Positions 10,536-25,600 are shown, counted from the first letter of the stretch. The stretch is 64,000 bases of DNA from Beverwykella pulmonaria (GCA_001599595.1 BCHH01000003.1:1598477-1662476), one strand, 5' to 3'. Notes: generated from the letters alone by a model not told the origin. A program made the numbers and translations.

Positions 10536-12634
10536 TCAACGGCTTAACGCACTATTAGCAAACGCATTACAATGGCTTTGGAAATTCAAACACACATCTT
10601 TCGAGGGAATGCCATAGTTCTTCTGGCCAACACCCCACTTCTCGCACTCTGGACGAACCTCGTGATCGAAGCTGAATATTAGAGTTGCTATGATGAGACG
10701 CATTTCGTGGTACGCAAAACTTTCGTGAGAACAAATCAGTTCAATTAAATATATGGGGCGGAGTTATCCTTCAGGTACTAGAAAGAATCCACGTACCTTT
10801 TTCCGAGACAGTTTCGAAGCCCAAGAGAAAACGGCTGTCTCGCACTCTTCTTATCAGACGCATACTCATCATCAATCCAGCGCTCCGGAATGAACTTCTC
10901 TGGGTCTCTGAAATTATCTGCAGAGACATTTGCCGCGTGTATCGAAACATAAACGACAGTCTATAAAAACATCAACATCACCACACACAAACCTAATGAA
11001 AGATGGAGAAAAAGAAAAAAAGGAGGTATGTATACCTCGCCAGGGACGAATCTCCCATCGATGACCATGCCGTCCGGCGGCGTCACTCTAGGCAGCCCTA
11101 TTTTCACCGGTGCGTAAATGCGCAATACTTCCTCGATGCAGGCCTGTAGATACGGCAGATCCAGGCAGCGCTGCATCGTTATTTCTTCGAGAGATGTGAA
11201 TGCGGAGCGGATTTCGCTGGTGAGTTTTGAGGAGACGGTGGGGTTAACCTGCAAATACCACATGAGGCCTGTCAGGGCGGCGGCGCTAGTCTCGGTGCCT
11301 GCCAACACTGGATTGAACCTTCAGTTGAACTTGGTCTAGAGAAGGGTATATTGACGGAGATAGGAGACGTACGAAACAGCAAGGCGTGTGTGAACATATC
11401 GTGGTGTGAGAGCTTGCGGCCGTACTTGTTTTCGCGGAATGTCAGAGCCCAGATATCGTTTCCTTTCTCTGGTGCACTTCTCTTGATGCGCAAGTTAACT
11501 ATCATGAGTCAACATTCAACATTCACCTCCTCAACTTCCGAGCTCCAGTATACCAATCGAGGTTTGAATTACGTACCTTGCTCCGACGCAAACTTGAATG
11601 GCGCACTTATCTGCTTGAAATAAACACGCGAAATCAGATGCGTAATCGGCTGCAAGACTTTCAAATAAGCAGTAGCCATAAACAGTATTTGCATCTTCAT
11701 GTTAGAAAGCTGACCAGATATCCAATCTAGATACTCCATTCTCTCGATCATGCCGAAGGGTTGAGCGAAAGTGAAGTCGCCCATGATGTCGAAGGTGACA
11801 TACATGAAGAACTTGGTCATGTCGATGGATTCTTTGGGATTCTCTTGCGTGCAGCGCTTGATGCGGGAGACCATCTGGTCCATGATGTGTTTGAAGAGTG
11901 GCTGTTGTGGTGGGGTTAGATGGACTGTCATGATTGGAATGTAGATGGGTAAGGGACATACTTCTTGATCGCGGAGATTCTTCTCAGAGAATGCTGGGCT
12001 GAAGATTCTGCGGAGCTCGGTGTGGGTTTCGTCGTCTGCTCCTTGCATCTAAGCTATTTGTCAACTTGAAGTGCTTGTAATCTTACTAGGTGTCAAAGTG
12101 ATCTTACGGTCTGAAATTGAGGATTGCTCTTTTGATACAAACCTTCCCACTTACGTCCTGCGGATGGACTGTTCGGACCATAAACTATTACGTAATTTAA
12201 GTGATGACGGAGAGCTTCACCTGTCGCTTCGACTTACTATCTCGCCAGGCTTCCTCAGTGTTATAGCTAAGCTCGTTTGGTGTTACTCGCACCACATGAC
12301 CGTACTCCTAACCGATGGTGAGCCTATGTGCAGAACGATGAGCCTGACAAAAGAGAGTGCCTGCCTTGTGCAGATCTGCCACCCAATCCACCATGATCCC
12401 AAGTTTCAAATTCCATATTAAGGGTAAAGGGGTAGCTCGGGCGATGAGGGGGCCAGGATAACCAGCGAGGGGGTGCAGTGTGATGTTGTAAATAGATTTG
12501 ATAACAAGATAGACGATCAACTAACTGGGTTAGTTGAAGAACGGTTCAGGCTTGAGTAGAATGTTCACTAGAGTGAAAAGAGCCAAGAGCCCTTGGATCC
12601 AGTCCATTTGCTCAAGAAATATGGAGTAGATCAT
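10536..12634 (-). CDS. Cytochrome P450 monooxygenase, CYP65-like
   Basis: A haem-thiolate monooxygenase of 508 residues, anchored in the ER by an N-terminal hydrophobic helix. Ten exons: 12634-12569, 12520-12365, 12307-12238, 12184-12108, 12048-11962, 11901-11577, 11498-11373, 11307-11036, 10960-10797 and 10719-10536. All phases agree and no stop remains. Landmarks are HPLAGYPGP after the membrane helix, the I-helix AGTETS (about 305-310), ExxR at Glu362-Arg365 and the haem loop FSLGLRNCLG (437-446) with ligand Cys444. The segments EYGHVVRVTPNELSY and ADDETHTELRRIFSPAFSEK resemble CYP65 enzymes, related to trichothecene C-15 hydroxylase-type P450s. Intron 2 (12364-12308) appears to have a GC donor. 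The C-terminal tail after residue 480 is unusual. No polyketide synthase, peptide synthetase or terpene synthase is near, so the substrate is unknown. Confidence 0.92.
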
Positions 12635-15600
12635 GGTCGGAATGATGGAATACGAAATTTGGTTGAGAGGAAAGGGCTACAGTTTAGAGTGTAATCTCAG
12701 AGCAGGCTTAAAATAAGGTTCAAGGGAAAGAGGGTGGGGGGAAAAAATTTGAACGAGGCCGACGAGGAGGAACAACCCTAAATATGCGCACAAAAATGGC
12801 GACACATAAAAGAAGGCAGCTATTGGTGAAAATCTGAGGTGTGGGCTTTTGCAGAAATAAGTCACCTGCTCTTCCTCCATTGGGTGACAACAACTAATAA
12901 CTGCCGTGTACATTGAAATATCTTTGGAACATGGAAGTGGTCGGCTTTCCCAATGATTTCTCTTTGCCAAGGTCCAATCGAGGAGGAGGGGAAGTTGAGA
13001 CTACAGCAAGGCTGTAGGCTCATTGGTGAAAAGAGTGCAGAGACTATCTTAGCATATCGGTGAAAATAGCCGCTGTTGTTTTATTCGAAAACTGTGTTCA
13101 GGGTATATGAAGTCCCTGTTCTTGACACTTGTCTATTGAGGATGAGTAGAATTAGCATTTAAGTCGACCGCTGAAGGTATTTCTGCACAGTATGCTCTTG
13201 GACAGTACTCAAAAGCGAATATAATCCCTAGGCGATGTCCCATCAAACTTAAACATTTAGCTTCCATTATTGCTGTAAAGAGAGGGAAGGATTTCGTACC
13301 TAACTCAGGATATGGCCCTTCGAAAGATAAGGCATAGGGTTGGCATGCAGGATGTTGGGCGAGTGGCGTTGAGGAATGTGTGACGGACTGCGGGGAAAGC
13401 TTTCTAATCAGCCCAAGCATACCGGTATTCCCTACACACCATTTCCAGGATAGTAGTACAGCCCCCTCTCATGAATGAAAGAGTAGCGCGCGCCACCGCA
13501 CAAACAGAATTTGTGTAGAAAACTGAAGATTTGTATGGAAGACGCACTGACGGGGCTACTCATTAATTCATGGGAGGGGGCTGTACTTGCAAAAAGGCGA
13601 ACCGTTGGGGTCAAAGCTGAGGGTTTTGGATGGCAGTCGGGTTTTCGATGTCCGTGCTATCAAGACTCACGCTGGACTGAGACTTGGAGGTATCTACTGG
13701 AATTTTATCACAGCACCACCTGTCTTAAGTCGCCACGCTCAGAGAAGGCTCTTTGTAATGTGCGTTTCTTACAATGGCATTAGCACGACTTGGTTTTCGT
13801 TCACCCAAAGCTGCTGAACTCTCCAGCAAGTTTCTTCAACGTCTAACATGGATTGCTCCTGAGTTTGGTATCCACGCACTCAAGAACCCACGCATGCTTT
13901 CAACTTTATCTTGATAGAGATATGCAAATTTCTAAAAATAAAGTTAATTTCCCATTTTGATCTTCCCAAATAAGACAGAAGAAGAGTCCACATGTTCCTT
14001 CGAACTACAGTCTTTAGATACGTAAAAGTTCAACAAAGCAAAAGCTGGCATGTCTTCACAGAAAGATTTTGTGGTCCTAAGTAGAACAAACAAGAAACTT
14101 GGTATTTACTGTTTAACGTTCATTTTGAGAATTACGCGAGCGCCGCCATAGCTCCTCGCGGACATGATCTTACACCTAAGATAGTGAAGTTTCCTTTTGA
14201 GTGGATTCGCGCAGGCCAAGACATTTATTGTTCCGATATTCTTTTCATGGACCCTGAGCAAGGCAGACGAATATGAGTCATCTAGTTTGTCGTTTTAGAG
14301 AATGCGCGTAGGTGCACTTCAGCCTACTTATCTCCTGCTTCTTGATTCCCGGTGCTGAGGAAAGTCTCCCATGACCTCCTTGTACCCAATTTTTTTTTTA
14401 GAGATTCCGCTCGCACTAAACATGTGCTCTACAATGTGGGACTTGAGTCTCACAAAGCGAGCAAGTGATACATCGAGCTTCGGTTCGCCCTTGCAGAGAA
14501 CGAAAAGAGGTTCTTTCAGTGAAAAAGAAGGAACCTGAAAGATGACTGGAGGGCGGCTGATGTACCTCCCTTCTACCGTTCTGTCACACGTGACTCAAAT
14601 ACTCAAAACACTACGCAGCTCTTGGTAGACCGTCTTTCTCCCGCGCTTGCTGGCTACCTGTTAGATTATATAATGCTTGCTATCCGAGACATGACTTCGC
14701 TTCCATATCGCCAACTGTGCTGGGAGTTTCCACTACAATTGAGTATGTAGCTGTGTATGGAGAGAGTGTAGCGGTTCTGGTTTCGTCCACCGAAAAGGTG
14801 GTGGCAACAATCAGCATCCTGATGATCTTTAATGGTCGGCAATGATCTAGAAGTCAAGCGTGTGTCCAGATAAATTATATTCTTCTAACTTTCGACGTGT
14901 GCGGCATTCCTGTTAAAATATCGATGGCGAACATTGATGGGTAAAGCGCCAGATGGGACCTCGAAACTATCCTTCCCGTCACTATGTTGCAGACTATGTT
15001 CGTGATTCGGAACATGTGCGAGTCTTTCACAATTGCATTCTAATGGATGCGAGGACTGCTAATTTACCCACTGGTATCGATCTCGTGCTTTACGAAAAGA
15101 ATGCTGACATTCTCCCAGATACATGGATATCGCTGTCCTCTGCGAGCATGAAGGCGATCTCGAAAACGTGGAGTCACTTGAGGTCAAGCTCAACCACCAA
15201 AGACGGGACTTTCTGGGCTTCCACAAATACAAGGCCGCAGTGGGCGGTAGAGAAAATGGGAGGGTGCCGGTGGTGTGTCGGTAGCTTCTGTCCTGCCTTT
15301 CCTTTCCTACTTTAACGCTCTTTGGGCAGCTGCATTGCTTCTCCATCTCACAAAGATGTATACATCGAGTATAACAGCAGCATACATATTGTCCTCTGCA
15401 GCTTGATGACCTGAAGCGTGACTGAGGATTCAGGACGATGATTGGCCGAGCGAGCTGCGACATATGCGCTAGTTCAAATGTAGCCACTCCACCCTGGCCA
15501 ATCCTGAAACACGGCTAAAGCATTGACTTTTGGCGCCACATGTCGCAGCGTCTGAGATGCAATACCCAAGATCTGACCTGTTGGCCACCAGCGCCTCTGT

Positions 15601-15985
15601 CGTCGGCGGGCGTCTCTTTGTACGCGTCGTTGAGCACCAGCTGGCTTTTTTTTTTTTGCTTTTGCGTGGGCTCAGCCGCAATCGATGTGGTTGAGAGGAA
15701 ACTAAGCATGGGCCACTGACGTCGCTGGGTGGGTTGGTTGTGTGCTGTGCCCTGGTTTGTGAAACTTGTCTTGGACCCAGCTTCAAGCCAGCATTAAGAT
15801 ACAAAACCGCTGCTTCTTGCCCTTTGCTCTACACATAGTATAGGACAAGGAATTATACATATTAAGGTTCAGAACAATTTCCAAGGTTCGCGCTGAAGAC
15901 CGGCTTCCAGAGGCTTAGACGCTCTGCAACATCAAGGTTCCCTTCAGCTTCCCCACCACAGCGCTCTACACACAAAAGCCGCGCG
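12635..15985. other. Long spacer holding a MITE-like element and weak ORFs
   Basis: The left end is the P450 promoter. A 133-bp inverted-repeat element sits at 13455-13587 and is listed separately. An ORF at 14953-15315 (+, 120 codons) is the most protein-like piece, but I cannot assign it with confidence. The ORFs at 15059-15804 (-) look like chance frames. The right end is the promoter of the PRXL2-like gene. Confidence 0.4.
13455..13587. mobile_element. MITE-like element with ~33-bp terminal inverted repeats
   Basis: The left arm starting AGTACAGCCCCCTC at 13455 and the reverse complement of the right arm ending at 13587 agree at 30 of 33 positions, running inward to GAGTAGC. The interior is only about 67 bp and has no coding capacity, so it would be a non-autonomous miniature inverted-repeat element or a solo long palindrome. 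No convincing target-site duplication is visible at either edge, and no second copy was noticed in the window. An alternative is a structured transcript, but nothing here supports transcription. Confidence 0.55.
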
Positions 15986-17168
15986 ATGACGACCACAGAT
16001 TCAGCACTGCCGGCAATGGATGCTTCCAACTCCAAACCCGTAGAACCCCCACCTTCGAGCGACCCCCCAGCGGCTACGCCACAGACGACGACGACGACCA
16101 CCACCACCACCGCGACAACACAACCCTCCACGATGATGGCGCCTACGACCGCACCCACCCCCCCAGCCTCTACCTCCAGCGCCGACCCCAAGACGCCCAC
16201 TTCTAGCGATACTGCGAACACGACCGACGTGAACACGGCGCCCTTCTCGCCCAGCAGCACGACCCCAGTTCTTGAGAAAGAGGAGCTTGACTTCTCGGGT
16301 AACGTAGACGTAAACGATGACCTGCCCACGGAAGCAGATCTAAAGCGCGTGGGGGACTTACTACTGCTGGATAGCACGGGTGCGAGCAGGCCGTTCAAGG
16401 ACGTATACCAGGGAGCAGGCGTGGCACCGCGGCAATTGGTTATTTTCGTTAGGCATTTCTTCTGCGGGGTGAGAAGACTCGATTCTGTTGAAGGAGGGAC
16501 ATACTAACTGTGCCTATCAGAACTGCCAGGAGTATCTCCGCACGCTCTCGTCCTCCATAACGCCTGAGTCCCTCCTCACGCTCCCGACGCCCACCTTCAT
16601 AACCGTCGTCGGCTGCGGTCGGCCCGAGCTCATCGACATGTACATCCAGACCACTTCATGCCCGTTCCCCGTGTACGCCGACCCGTCGCATAAGCTCTAC
16701 GACTACCTCGGCATGACGCGCACACTGAACCTAGGCAAAAAGCCCAATTACATCCACTCCAACCTCTTCGTGACGTCGGTGCAGTCGATCGTGCAGGGCT
16801 TGAAAACCGGAGACAAAGCACTCAAGGGCGGCGATTTCAAGCAGGTCGGGGGCGAGTTTTTGTTCGAGGAGGGGAAGCCTGTGTGGGTGCATCGCATGCG
16901 GAATACGAGGGATCACGCCGAGATTGAGGAGCTTCGGAGGGTCATCGGGCTGGACGATGCGAAGCCGCCGATGAGGAAGAGGTGGAGTCACGGGATCAAG
17001 CAGACGAAGGAGAGGAGTAGCAGTTGGGGCAGGGTTAGGAGTAAGAGTAAGGTGAAGGAGGCGAACTTGGGCGCCATCACCCCGGAGGAGATGAAGGAGG
17101 CGGAGGAGGATAAGATGGCGCTGGAGGAGGATCGGAAGTTGAGTAAGAAGGCGGTGGTTGGGCACTAG
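15986..17168 (+). CDS. AhpC/TSA-type antioxidant-like protein (PRXL2 family)
   Basis: A 376-residue protein in two exons, 15986-16468 and 16521-17168, with a 52-nt intron (GTGAGA donor, TACTAAC branch site, ATCAG acceptor). The first 110 residues are low complexity, Thr/Pro/Ser-rich with a polythreonine run. The domain (about 115-310) has the thioredoxin-like fold of the AhpC/TSA_2 group (PRXL2/FAM213). The splice junction creates HFFCGNCQEYL, a CxxC at Cys160 and Cys163, the likely redox pair. Later landmarks are VVGCGRPELI, FPVYADPSHKLYDYLGM and GGEFLFEEGKPVWVHRM. The charged C-terminal tail (about 320-376) is basic and then Lys/Glu-rich. Family members are presumed peroxide or thiol redox proteins; the substrate is not known. 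A start at the second Met (residue 11) is equally possible. Confidence 0.88.
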
Positions 17169-17915
17169 TGTCAAGGGGGGAGAAGGTTCAGCGGATTGTC
17201 TGTTTGACAGGGCGAGCGAGAGTGACACCAAGCATGTTTGCACTTCTGTAGTTTACGGCGTACAGCCAGAGTACATGGCATGGATGGAGGCTCCGGTCTA
17301 GGGCGGGTGAGAGCATAGAGTTGGCATTGGGGGCGTTGTGGCTTTCTATACCATAGCATACACCTTCTATGAACGTCTTTATCCTGAACTATCCCGTAAT
17401 CCACATTCGTTTCGCGTGTTCTTCGTGACCATGAATACCATGTCCCGAAATGGAAATGTGGTCCGCATCCGCCAAGCGCTTCCAGCACAGGCTTACCACG
17501 ACAACGCCGTGCAAACACCGGCGGCCCATCCGCATCAAGCTAAAGGCCCCCGACCTGGAGACTGCCACAGCTACGAGGCGTCCGAGTGCCCCGATGGGGC
17601 CGAATCATTTGCGACATGTCCGTGAACGCGAGCGAGCGAGGAGCGAGGGAGTGCCAGAACGGCCGACTTTGCCCCGCGATTGAGGGGTCGCTGGAGGGGC
17701 AAACCCAACGCCGTCATTTCGGAGCTGGGAAAGCAACCCCACATGCACGCAATAAAGAGTGAGACTGCCGCGCCCAAGCATTGATTGTTTCCTCTTCTCC
17801 TGGTTCCTGCCTTTGCTCTCACCTCACACTTATTTGCAGCTTAAGACTTTTCATCCGCATTGATATCGGTTCGAGTACTTTCTAATCGACGCATTGAACA
17901 ACGCAAACCGCAAGC
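17169..17915. other. Spacer with promoter of the formaldehyde dehydrogenase gene
   Basis: No gene is seen. The 150 bases before the ATG at 17916 are pyrimidine-rich (CT tracts around 17785-17840), as is common at transcription starts of strongly expressed fungal genes. Confidence 0.4.
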
Positions 17916-19658
<1,743 letters not shown>

Positions 19659-22600
19659 GGGCGTGATTGGAGGTGCGGGTGTTGAAAGGTTGAGATTGTA
19701 GATGGCGTGTCGAAATAGGAGACTGGGCAATCTGAGTGCTAGGGCAGGTAGAGGGAGTGCGGGTGGATGAGATGGTGTGTATTTACAATGAACAAATAAG
19801 CACACTACAGCCCGAGGCAGGTGCATTCAAAGCCTCACCTCTCATTCCAAAACTCTTCCTCTTACATGTTAGTGTCGTCCCTTCAGTCACTTACCAAGCT
19901 AGAGTCAAACATGATGAGCGCAAGAGCTACGTAACCAACCCTTCCTACCCTTTTTCAGTTCTGCACTCCACGCATCGTTTCTTCAATTCATAAACACTGA
20001 AATGAGTACCCATTAATGTGTTCTCTACTTCGCCCAGTGCAATCAAAAGACATCACAAATTCGTACATGTCCCATGGACGGGCCTTCTATGTAAATGAGT
20101 CAAAAAGTGCCATTTATAGGTCCTGTCTCCTCGGGATCTTCTTGCCGCTTGAAGCCCGCTCCTTCTTGCTGAGAGCCAACTATATACGTCTCCCCAGAAG
20201 GCATAAGCACAGACCCCATCGAGGGAAGATGCTCACTGATGTATTCCATTACTCTCTCATTATTCTCTCAACATGTTCTTGAAAGAACGCGCCACTCTAA
20301 AGATCGAAATTCTGACAATAATTTCGCTAGAGGAAGCGCAGAACAGTCTTCTCTCCATGATTAAGACTACATCCCGCGTTAGTGAAAGGTTGCAGTCGAC
20401 GTAGCTGTGTGAAAGAGAAAGTAGGTAGCAAGAGTGATATTTATACGTCGACAAGCGGATGGAGAATGGGAATAAAGGTTAGATGCGTGTGCAACTTAAG
20501 GAGGCTGCGCTTATGTAGCAAGATAAGAAATGATGCGGTATTTCCGAGATGAGTATTTGCTCGGAGTAAACGGCGAAGTTTCCCCTTAAACCCAGAATCA
20601 TAGTCGATATGGAGCGATCCTCTGGTAACAGTCTCACATCTTAAAAGTTTTAAACTTTAAAGTCACAGTTTCGTGAGACTACTTTCGTCTCCAGCCATAC
20701 AGCTTGTCAGTGTAATATTTATCTACAGTCGAAGTTATGCGGTTGCTAGTATTGCTTTCTAATCTCCCAAATCTATACGTTCGAAGCAACATTGAGGGTG
20801 ACTGAGGACGAGCTATTGCGTCCTGTGGAAAGTGCATTTTTATATAAGCCCCAACTTTTCTCCTCACAAATCATTAAGAAAACCGGACTGAGATCTCGAT
20901 ACTCAAATACCATGCATAAGCTTCACCACGGGTGGCGCTCTGTGATGAGCGGTACGTACCTCTTAACTTCCACCAAGGCAGATTTATGGAGTGCTTTCTG
21001 ATCCCTATCCGCAGAAACTAAAACAATGGAGGCCCGACGTATGAGTTCGTGCATGGAGAAAGAGAAGTGGATTCTTATTCTGGGTTTAGGAGAATCGATA
21101 GATAATGTGCAGGTAGTGAACATCAGCATTTCAGGGGAACTCTCGGCACAGATAGTGAAGTGAAACCGCCAGTGCGCTCAACTGTTTCGCCTGTGAGAAG
21201 ATTTACCCTCGATCCTCTTTTCCTTTGATATCTTCACAAACACTGCACAATGGCAAGATATAAAGACTTTTTTTCTAAAAAGAAACCTGCGTAACATGTA
21301 TAGAGTTAGTTGCGTAGACTAAACCCTCTATGCTTATGAAACCTGGACTCAAGCTTATACACATGGCACCAATCTAGCATAAAGTCTTACAATCTTAGAA
21401 TAAGAAGTGGAGAGGGATTAGTTCTACGTTTTACTACTGAGTTTAAGTAGTTTGCCCTCACTTCGAGGCTATGCTTCTAGATATTCCATCTTTGGGAACT
21501 AAAATCCGAGCATTATGTAGAGTAATAGAACACTATCATTCCTCGTAAACAATGCTAGCAAGATGTCAAAAGGTCAAAAGATTTAGCCAGCAGTATAAAA
21601 TATCGCAGTATCTGTCAACATCTGTTTATCACCTTCGTCAGTGTTAGTGAACAGCACTGCTTAAAGATGCTCATATTTGCAAAGTATCAGCATTCAGACT
21701 TGCGTCAGGGCTGAACCCTCCCCAATTCACGCATACAGTCAAACATAAGCCCACCATAAAACTTCGACAACGGTAACTTATGAGCTATCTTCTTCTCAAA
21801 GCCGTATCGTACAGCTCCAAAAAAATGTTCACTATCGACCATGGAAGAGTATTTGGAATGTCCCAAATGCACAATGTCGAATAGCATGAGCATTATTTTC
21901 CAAAAGAGGCGAGAAGCCCTCGATGATGTTGGGAGGCAGGCTGGTGAGCTCATCAATGAATCTATAATTTGGTGACGAGTAAGCTTTAGAATTGGCCATC
22001 ACAAGTCTCACCAGAAATGGAAATCCAAAGCACGAGTAATGAAGGTTATAAAACAAGCAAACAAGAGTATGGTTTTCCGTCTTTTCTAGCACAACCCCAA
22101 ATACATAACCCCTGAGAAGCGAAATAATTCTATAATTATGAGCAGGCACTCGACCGATAGGATTGCCGGCACAACTCGCAGTACGCGCTCAGTGGCCCTG
22201 AGAGTCAATGTGGAGGGCCCAATTGTCTGCCACGCACACCATTTCCCTTGAGTGGGTCTGGTACAATGATAGCGTACAGAGGCCAATAAACCGACTGTAA
22301 GTTCCGGAGGCGTACAGTTCGTCAGCTGCTAGCTCACCCTCCTTGGCTGTCTGATGTTTCCATCGTTGGTGATGTGATATGGCGAGGTAGAGTTGGTGTC
22401 GAAGACGAGGTGATACCTTCCGATCGAACGTTGATACAAGCTGCAGGTCGGGTGTGATTTTCAATGTCGATATCGAGACTTAGCTATCAATGGTGGGCAT
22501 TCTACGTCCAGCAGGGTCAATGTCTGACAAGCTCTCGTATCCGAAGGAAGTTCCCCAGAGGTCGAGCGCATCCTTATTAGGCCTTGATGGATGAGAGGCG

Positions 22601-22671
22601 CGTACGTCGAAGACGCAATGCTGGCCAATTTCGAAGACACAATCCTAAGATCTGCGACAAGTCTGACCGAA
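19659..22671. other. 3-kb spacer, partly AT-rich
   Basis: This lies between two converging genes (formaldehyde dehydrogenase + and UPF1 -). AT-rich stretches occur around 20.5-21.7 kb. Minus-strand ORFs at 21705-22149 and 22189-22464 are 80-105 codons long and overlap in different frames; no family is recognised. The part next to 22671 is the UPF1 3' UTR. Confidence 0.4.
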
Positions 22672-25600
22672 TCAGTCATAGTTCCCGCCGCCACCGACCT
22701 GGCTTGCGAACGCCGTTGAAACACTCCGGGCGTCGTCATCGTCAAACCCAGCAAGTCCGCTGCGTAACCCACGGTTTCCACCAAACCCGCTGGATAGATT
22801 GTCGGTACGTCGAGTAGACTCAACGAAGCGATTCAGGCGGTCGGACTGACTCAAGGAGGTGGGTTTGGAGAACTCGGTAAGACTCAATCCGGTAAGGCTG
22901 ATACCTCCAGGGCCATCGGCTATACTGCTCCTCGTGTCGGTCAACTCGCTTGCAGCAACAGACTCGCCTGCAACACTGCCAGCAACGCCATTTCCTTTCC
23001 CCTTCAGTCCTCCAGGGCCGCGGCCAGGAATCGGCCAACTCTCCTGGAAGTTAGAGAACATGGGGGGATAGTTGGAAGACACGCCAACGCCACCAATTGC
23101 AGAGGAATGAACGGAAGACACATCATCAGGAATGTAGCCAACGATGGAGCCGTTGTCATTGTACTCCTGACGAGTAGGTTTGCTTCCATTCCAGTTTCCT
23201 TGACGACCAGAGGTCATGGCGCTGGCATGTTGGAAAGCCATTTGGTAGCGTTGAGGACCACGATATGTCTGCTTCGGGCGGCTGAACTGCAGAAGGGACA
23301 CCTGAAGGTTGGTCAAGGGTCCCTCAACAAGACAGTTGCGTTCCTTGAAGTGGAGAAGGAGGTAGTGCCACAGAGGATGCTTTGACAGAACTTTGGGATT
23401 GCCCAGGATGACAAGGCCATACTTAGCTCGAGTGAGGGCGACGTTGAGGCGACGAGGATCGCTCAAGAATCCAATGCCCTGGTGATCATTGGAACGGACA
23501 CAGGAGAGGATGATGAAGTCCTTCTCACGCCCTTGGAAAGCATCAACAGAGGCTACTTCGACTTCCTTGTAGTTCTCCTTCTTGAAGCTGCCGGTTGCCT
23601 GCATAGAACTGACAACGTAGCTGCGCTGGCCTTCATACGGCGTAATAATTCCAATGTCACCAGGCTGAACACCTGCTTTGAAGAATCGAGTGACGATCTT
23701 CTCCACATTCGTGGCTTCGGTTCGGTTGAGGTAAGATGTACCAGAGGTCGAAATCTCCTCGGCGCCAATGTTGGACCAGAACATCATTGGATTGTCAGCG
23801 ACCGGCCAGGGAAAGTCGACGTCCCGGCGAACGCGATCCTGCATCGTGACACCGTTCTGAAGAGATCCTTCGTAGAACATGTTGGATGGAAACTCGGACA
23901 AGCAGGGGTGCATGCGGTATTGCACTTGCAGCCGAATTGGTGAACACCCAAGGATAACCAAACGCTCGAAAAGAGACTGATTGAGACCGGCTGTAGCGGC
24001 TTTTTTGTTCATAATGACAGGTCCAAGCTGTTGATGATCACCCACAAGCACGACCTGCTTGCACCCCAATACCAAAGGGATCATGCACTCGGGCTCAGCG
24101 GACTGCGTCGACTCGTCGATTAAAACGGTTCTGAACTTCATCTTTGATAAACGAGGGTCTCCGGCGCCCACGCAAGTGCAGCAAATAACGTCGGCCGCAC
24201 TAAGAATCTCTCGTTCAGCTGCCCTGGTAAGCTGCTTGAACTTCTTCTCGTCCTGGCTTGAGAGTTCGCCGACATCGGTCTTCAGCTGGTTCAACTTGTT
24301 GAGCTCGACGTTGGTGTCATTCATGCGGACTTGTTCATGAAGGGAGAGGAAGCCGACCGGTGATTCGACGTCCTCCCTAGACTTCGCCGTTACGCGGACA
24401 GTCTTCAGTCCGGTGAAATGGATGCGCTCGCAGAGCTGATCAACAGCAACGTTGGAGGGGGCGCAAACCAGGATTGGGCCGCCGCCAATCTTGCACAAGT
24501 GGTAGATGATGGTGGCCGAGGTGACAGTCTTTCCAGTGCCTGGAGGTCCTTGAATCAAGCTCAGTGGCTTTTGCAACACGCTCTTAACAGCATTGATCTG
24601 GCTGGCGTTTAACTCGGGAAGATTCGGGACGCTGAATTTGCGGGGCATTTGAGTCTTCATGGGAGCTGAGGCAACTTCGTGTCCGAGGAGACGGTGGAAG
24701 ATGTAGCCAGATACGCTCATTTCGTCGATTGCGAATGTCTTCATGGCGTGCTGCATACGGTCGAAAGATGTCGCCTTCCACACGTAGTCTGCGCTAAAGT
24801 TGTGTGTGCACTCGGTGGGTACAGACTTGTGGTCACCCTTGGTTCGCAACTCGATTGTCACTTCGTCGGATTGGTTGTTTGGGATCTTGATAACGTAGCC
24901 CACGCCTTCCCAGTGCGGGCGTAGCTCCCCAGTATATCTCAGTCGCATCTCGTCGCCTACAGCGAGCTTCACATCTCCGAGCTCGAGCTTAGGAAGTATG
25001 AAGCTGGCAGTATGCTTGTTGTTTAGAGCCATGTCCCATCGTACAACAAGCTGGTCCTGAGACTGAGACTCCTTGAGCTTGCGGTCGTAGTCGGCTTCAA
25101 TCTTCACCAAAGGGCCAAAGACGTTCTGATACTGGAAAGCATCGTCGTAGCGGAGCAGAACCTTGGCGATAACCTCCTCTTGGCCGGCGCCCTTCTCTAG
25201 ATCAGCAATCGTAGCGTTTGCGTTATCCTTCCACAGCTCTTCAAGCTTGGCGATCATCTGCGGGCTGAGGTGGCGGGCACGAAGTTGCTCCTGGTCTGTC
25301 GGTGCAGGAACGAGCCACGAAAGGAAGGAGCGATCTTCGATCAAGGGTTGCCAACGCGACGTGTCCCAGTTCATGTCCTTTTGCGAAGGCATGGCGGCGC
25401 ATGGCTGGCGGCATAGCAGCACCACGACCGTGTCAGACTTGGCCGGAATAAATCCAAGCAGAAAGACGTTCTTGGTTCCGCAGTTATAGCATTCTAGGAT
25501 AGTGTCGCCCAGAGAGGATAGTGGGTGCAGCTGGACTTCCTTGTGGCGAGCGCGGACCAGATGGTTGATGATGTGGGAGGACGAGGTGTTGCCGCGGGCG

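Noticed and set aside
10536..12634. P450 as a pseudogene
   Set aside because: In-frame stops seen in the raw ORFs all fall in introns. Ten exons join with consistent phases and all family motifs are intact. Only the GC donor remains odd.
14953..15315. ORF with LPTGIDLVLYEKNAD and TWISLSSAS, faintly like fungal Tse2-type ADP-ribosyltransferase domains
   Set aside because: The similarity is only a remembered pattern over about 40 residues. The rest of the frame is low quality and no flanking exon is evident.
15862..16398. 178-codon minus-strand ORF
   Set aside because: It is antisense to the Thr/Pro-rich repeat of the PRXL2-like gene; its Val/Gly runs are the reverse of ACG/ACC repeats.
21705..22149. 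Two overlapping minus-strand ORFs that read like fragments of one protein
   Set aside because: No family is recognised and the joining frame is unclear. AT-rich surroundings suggest chance or an unrecognisable relic.
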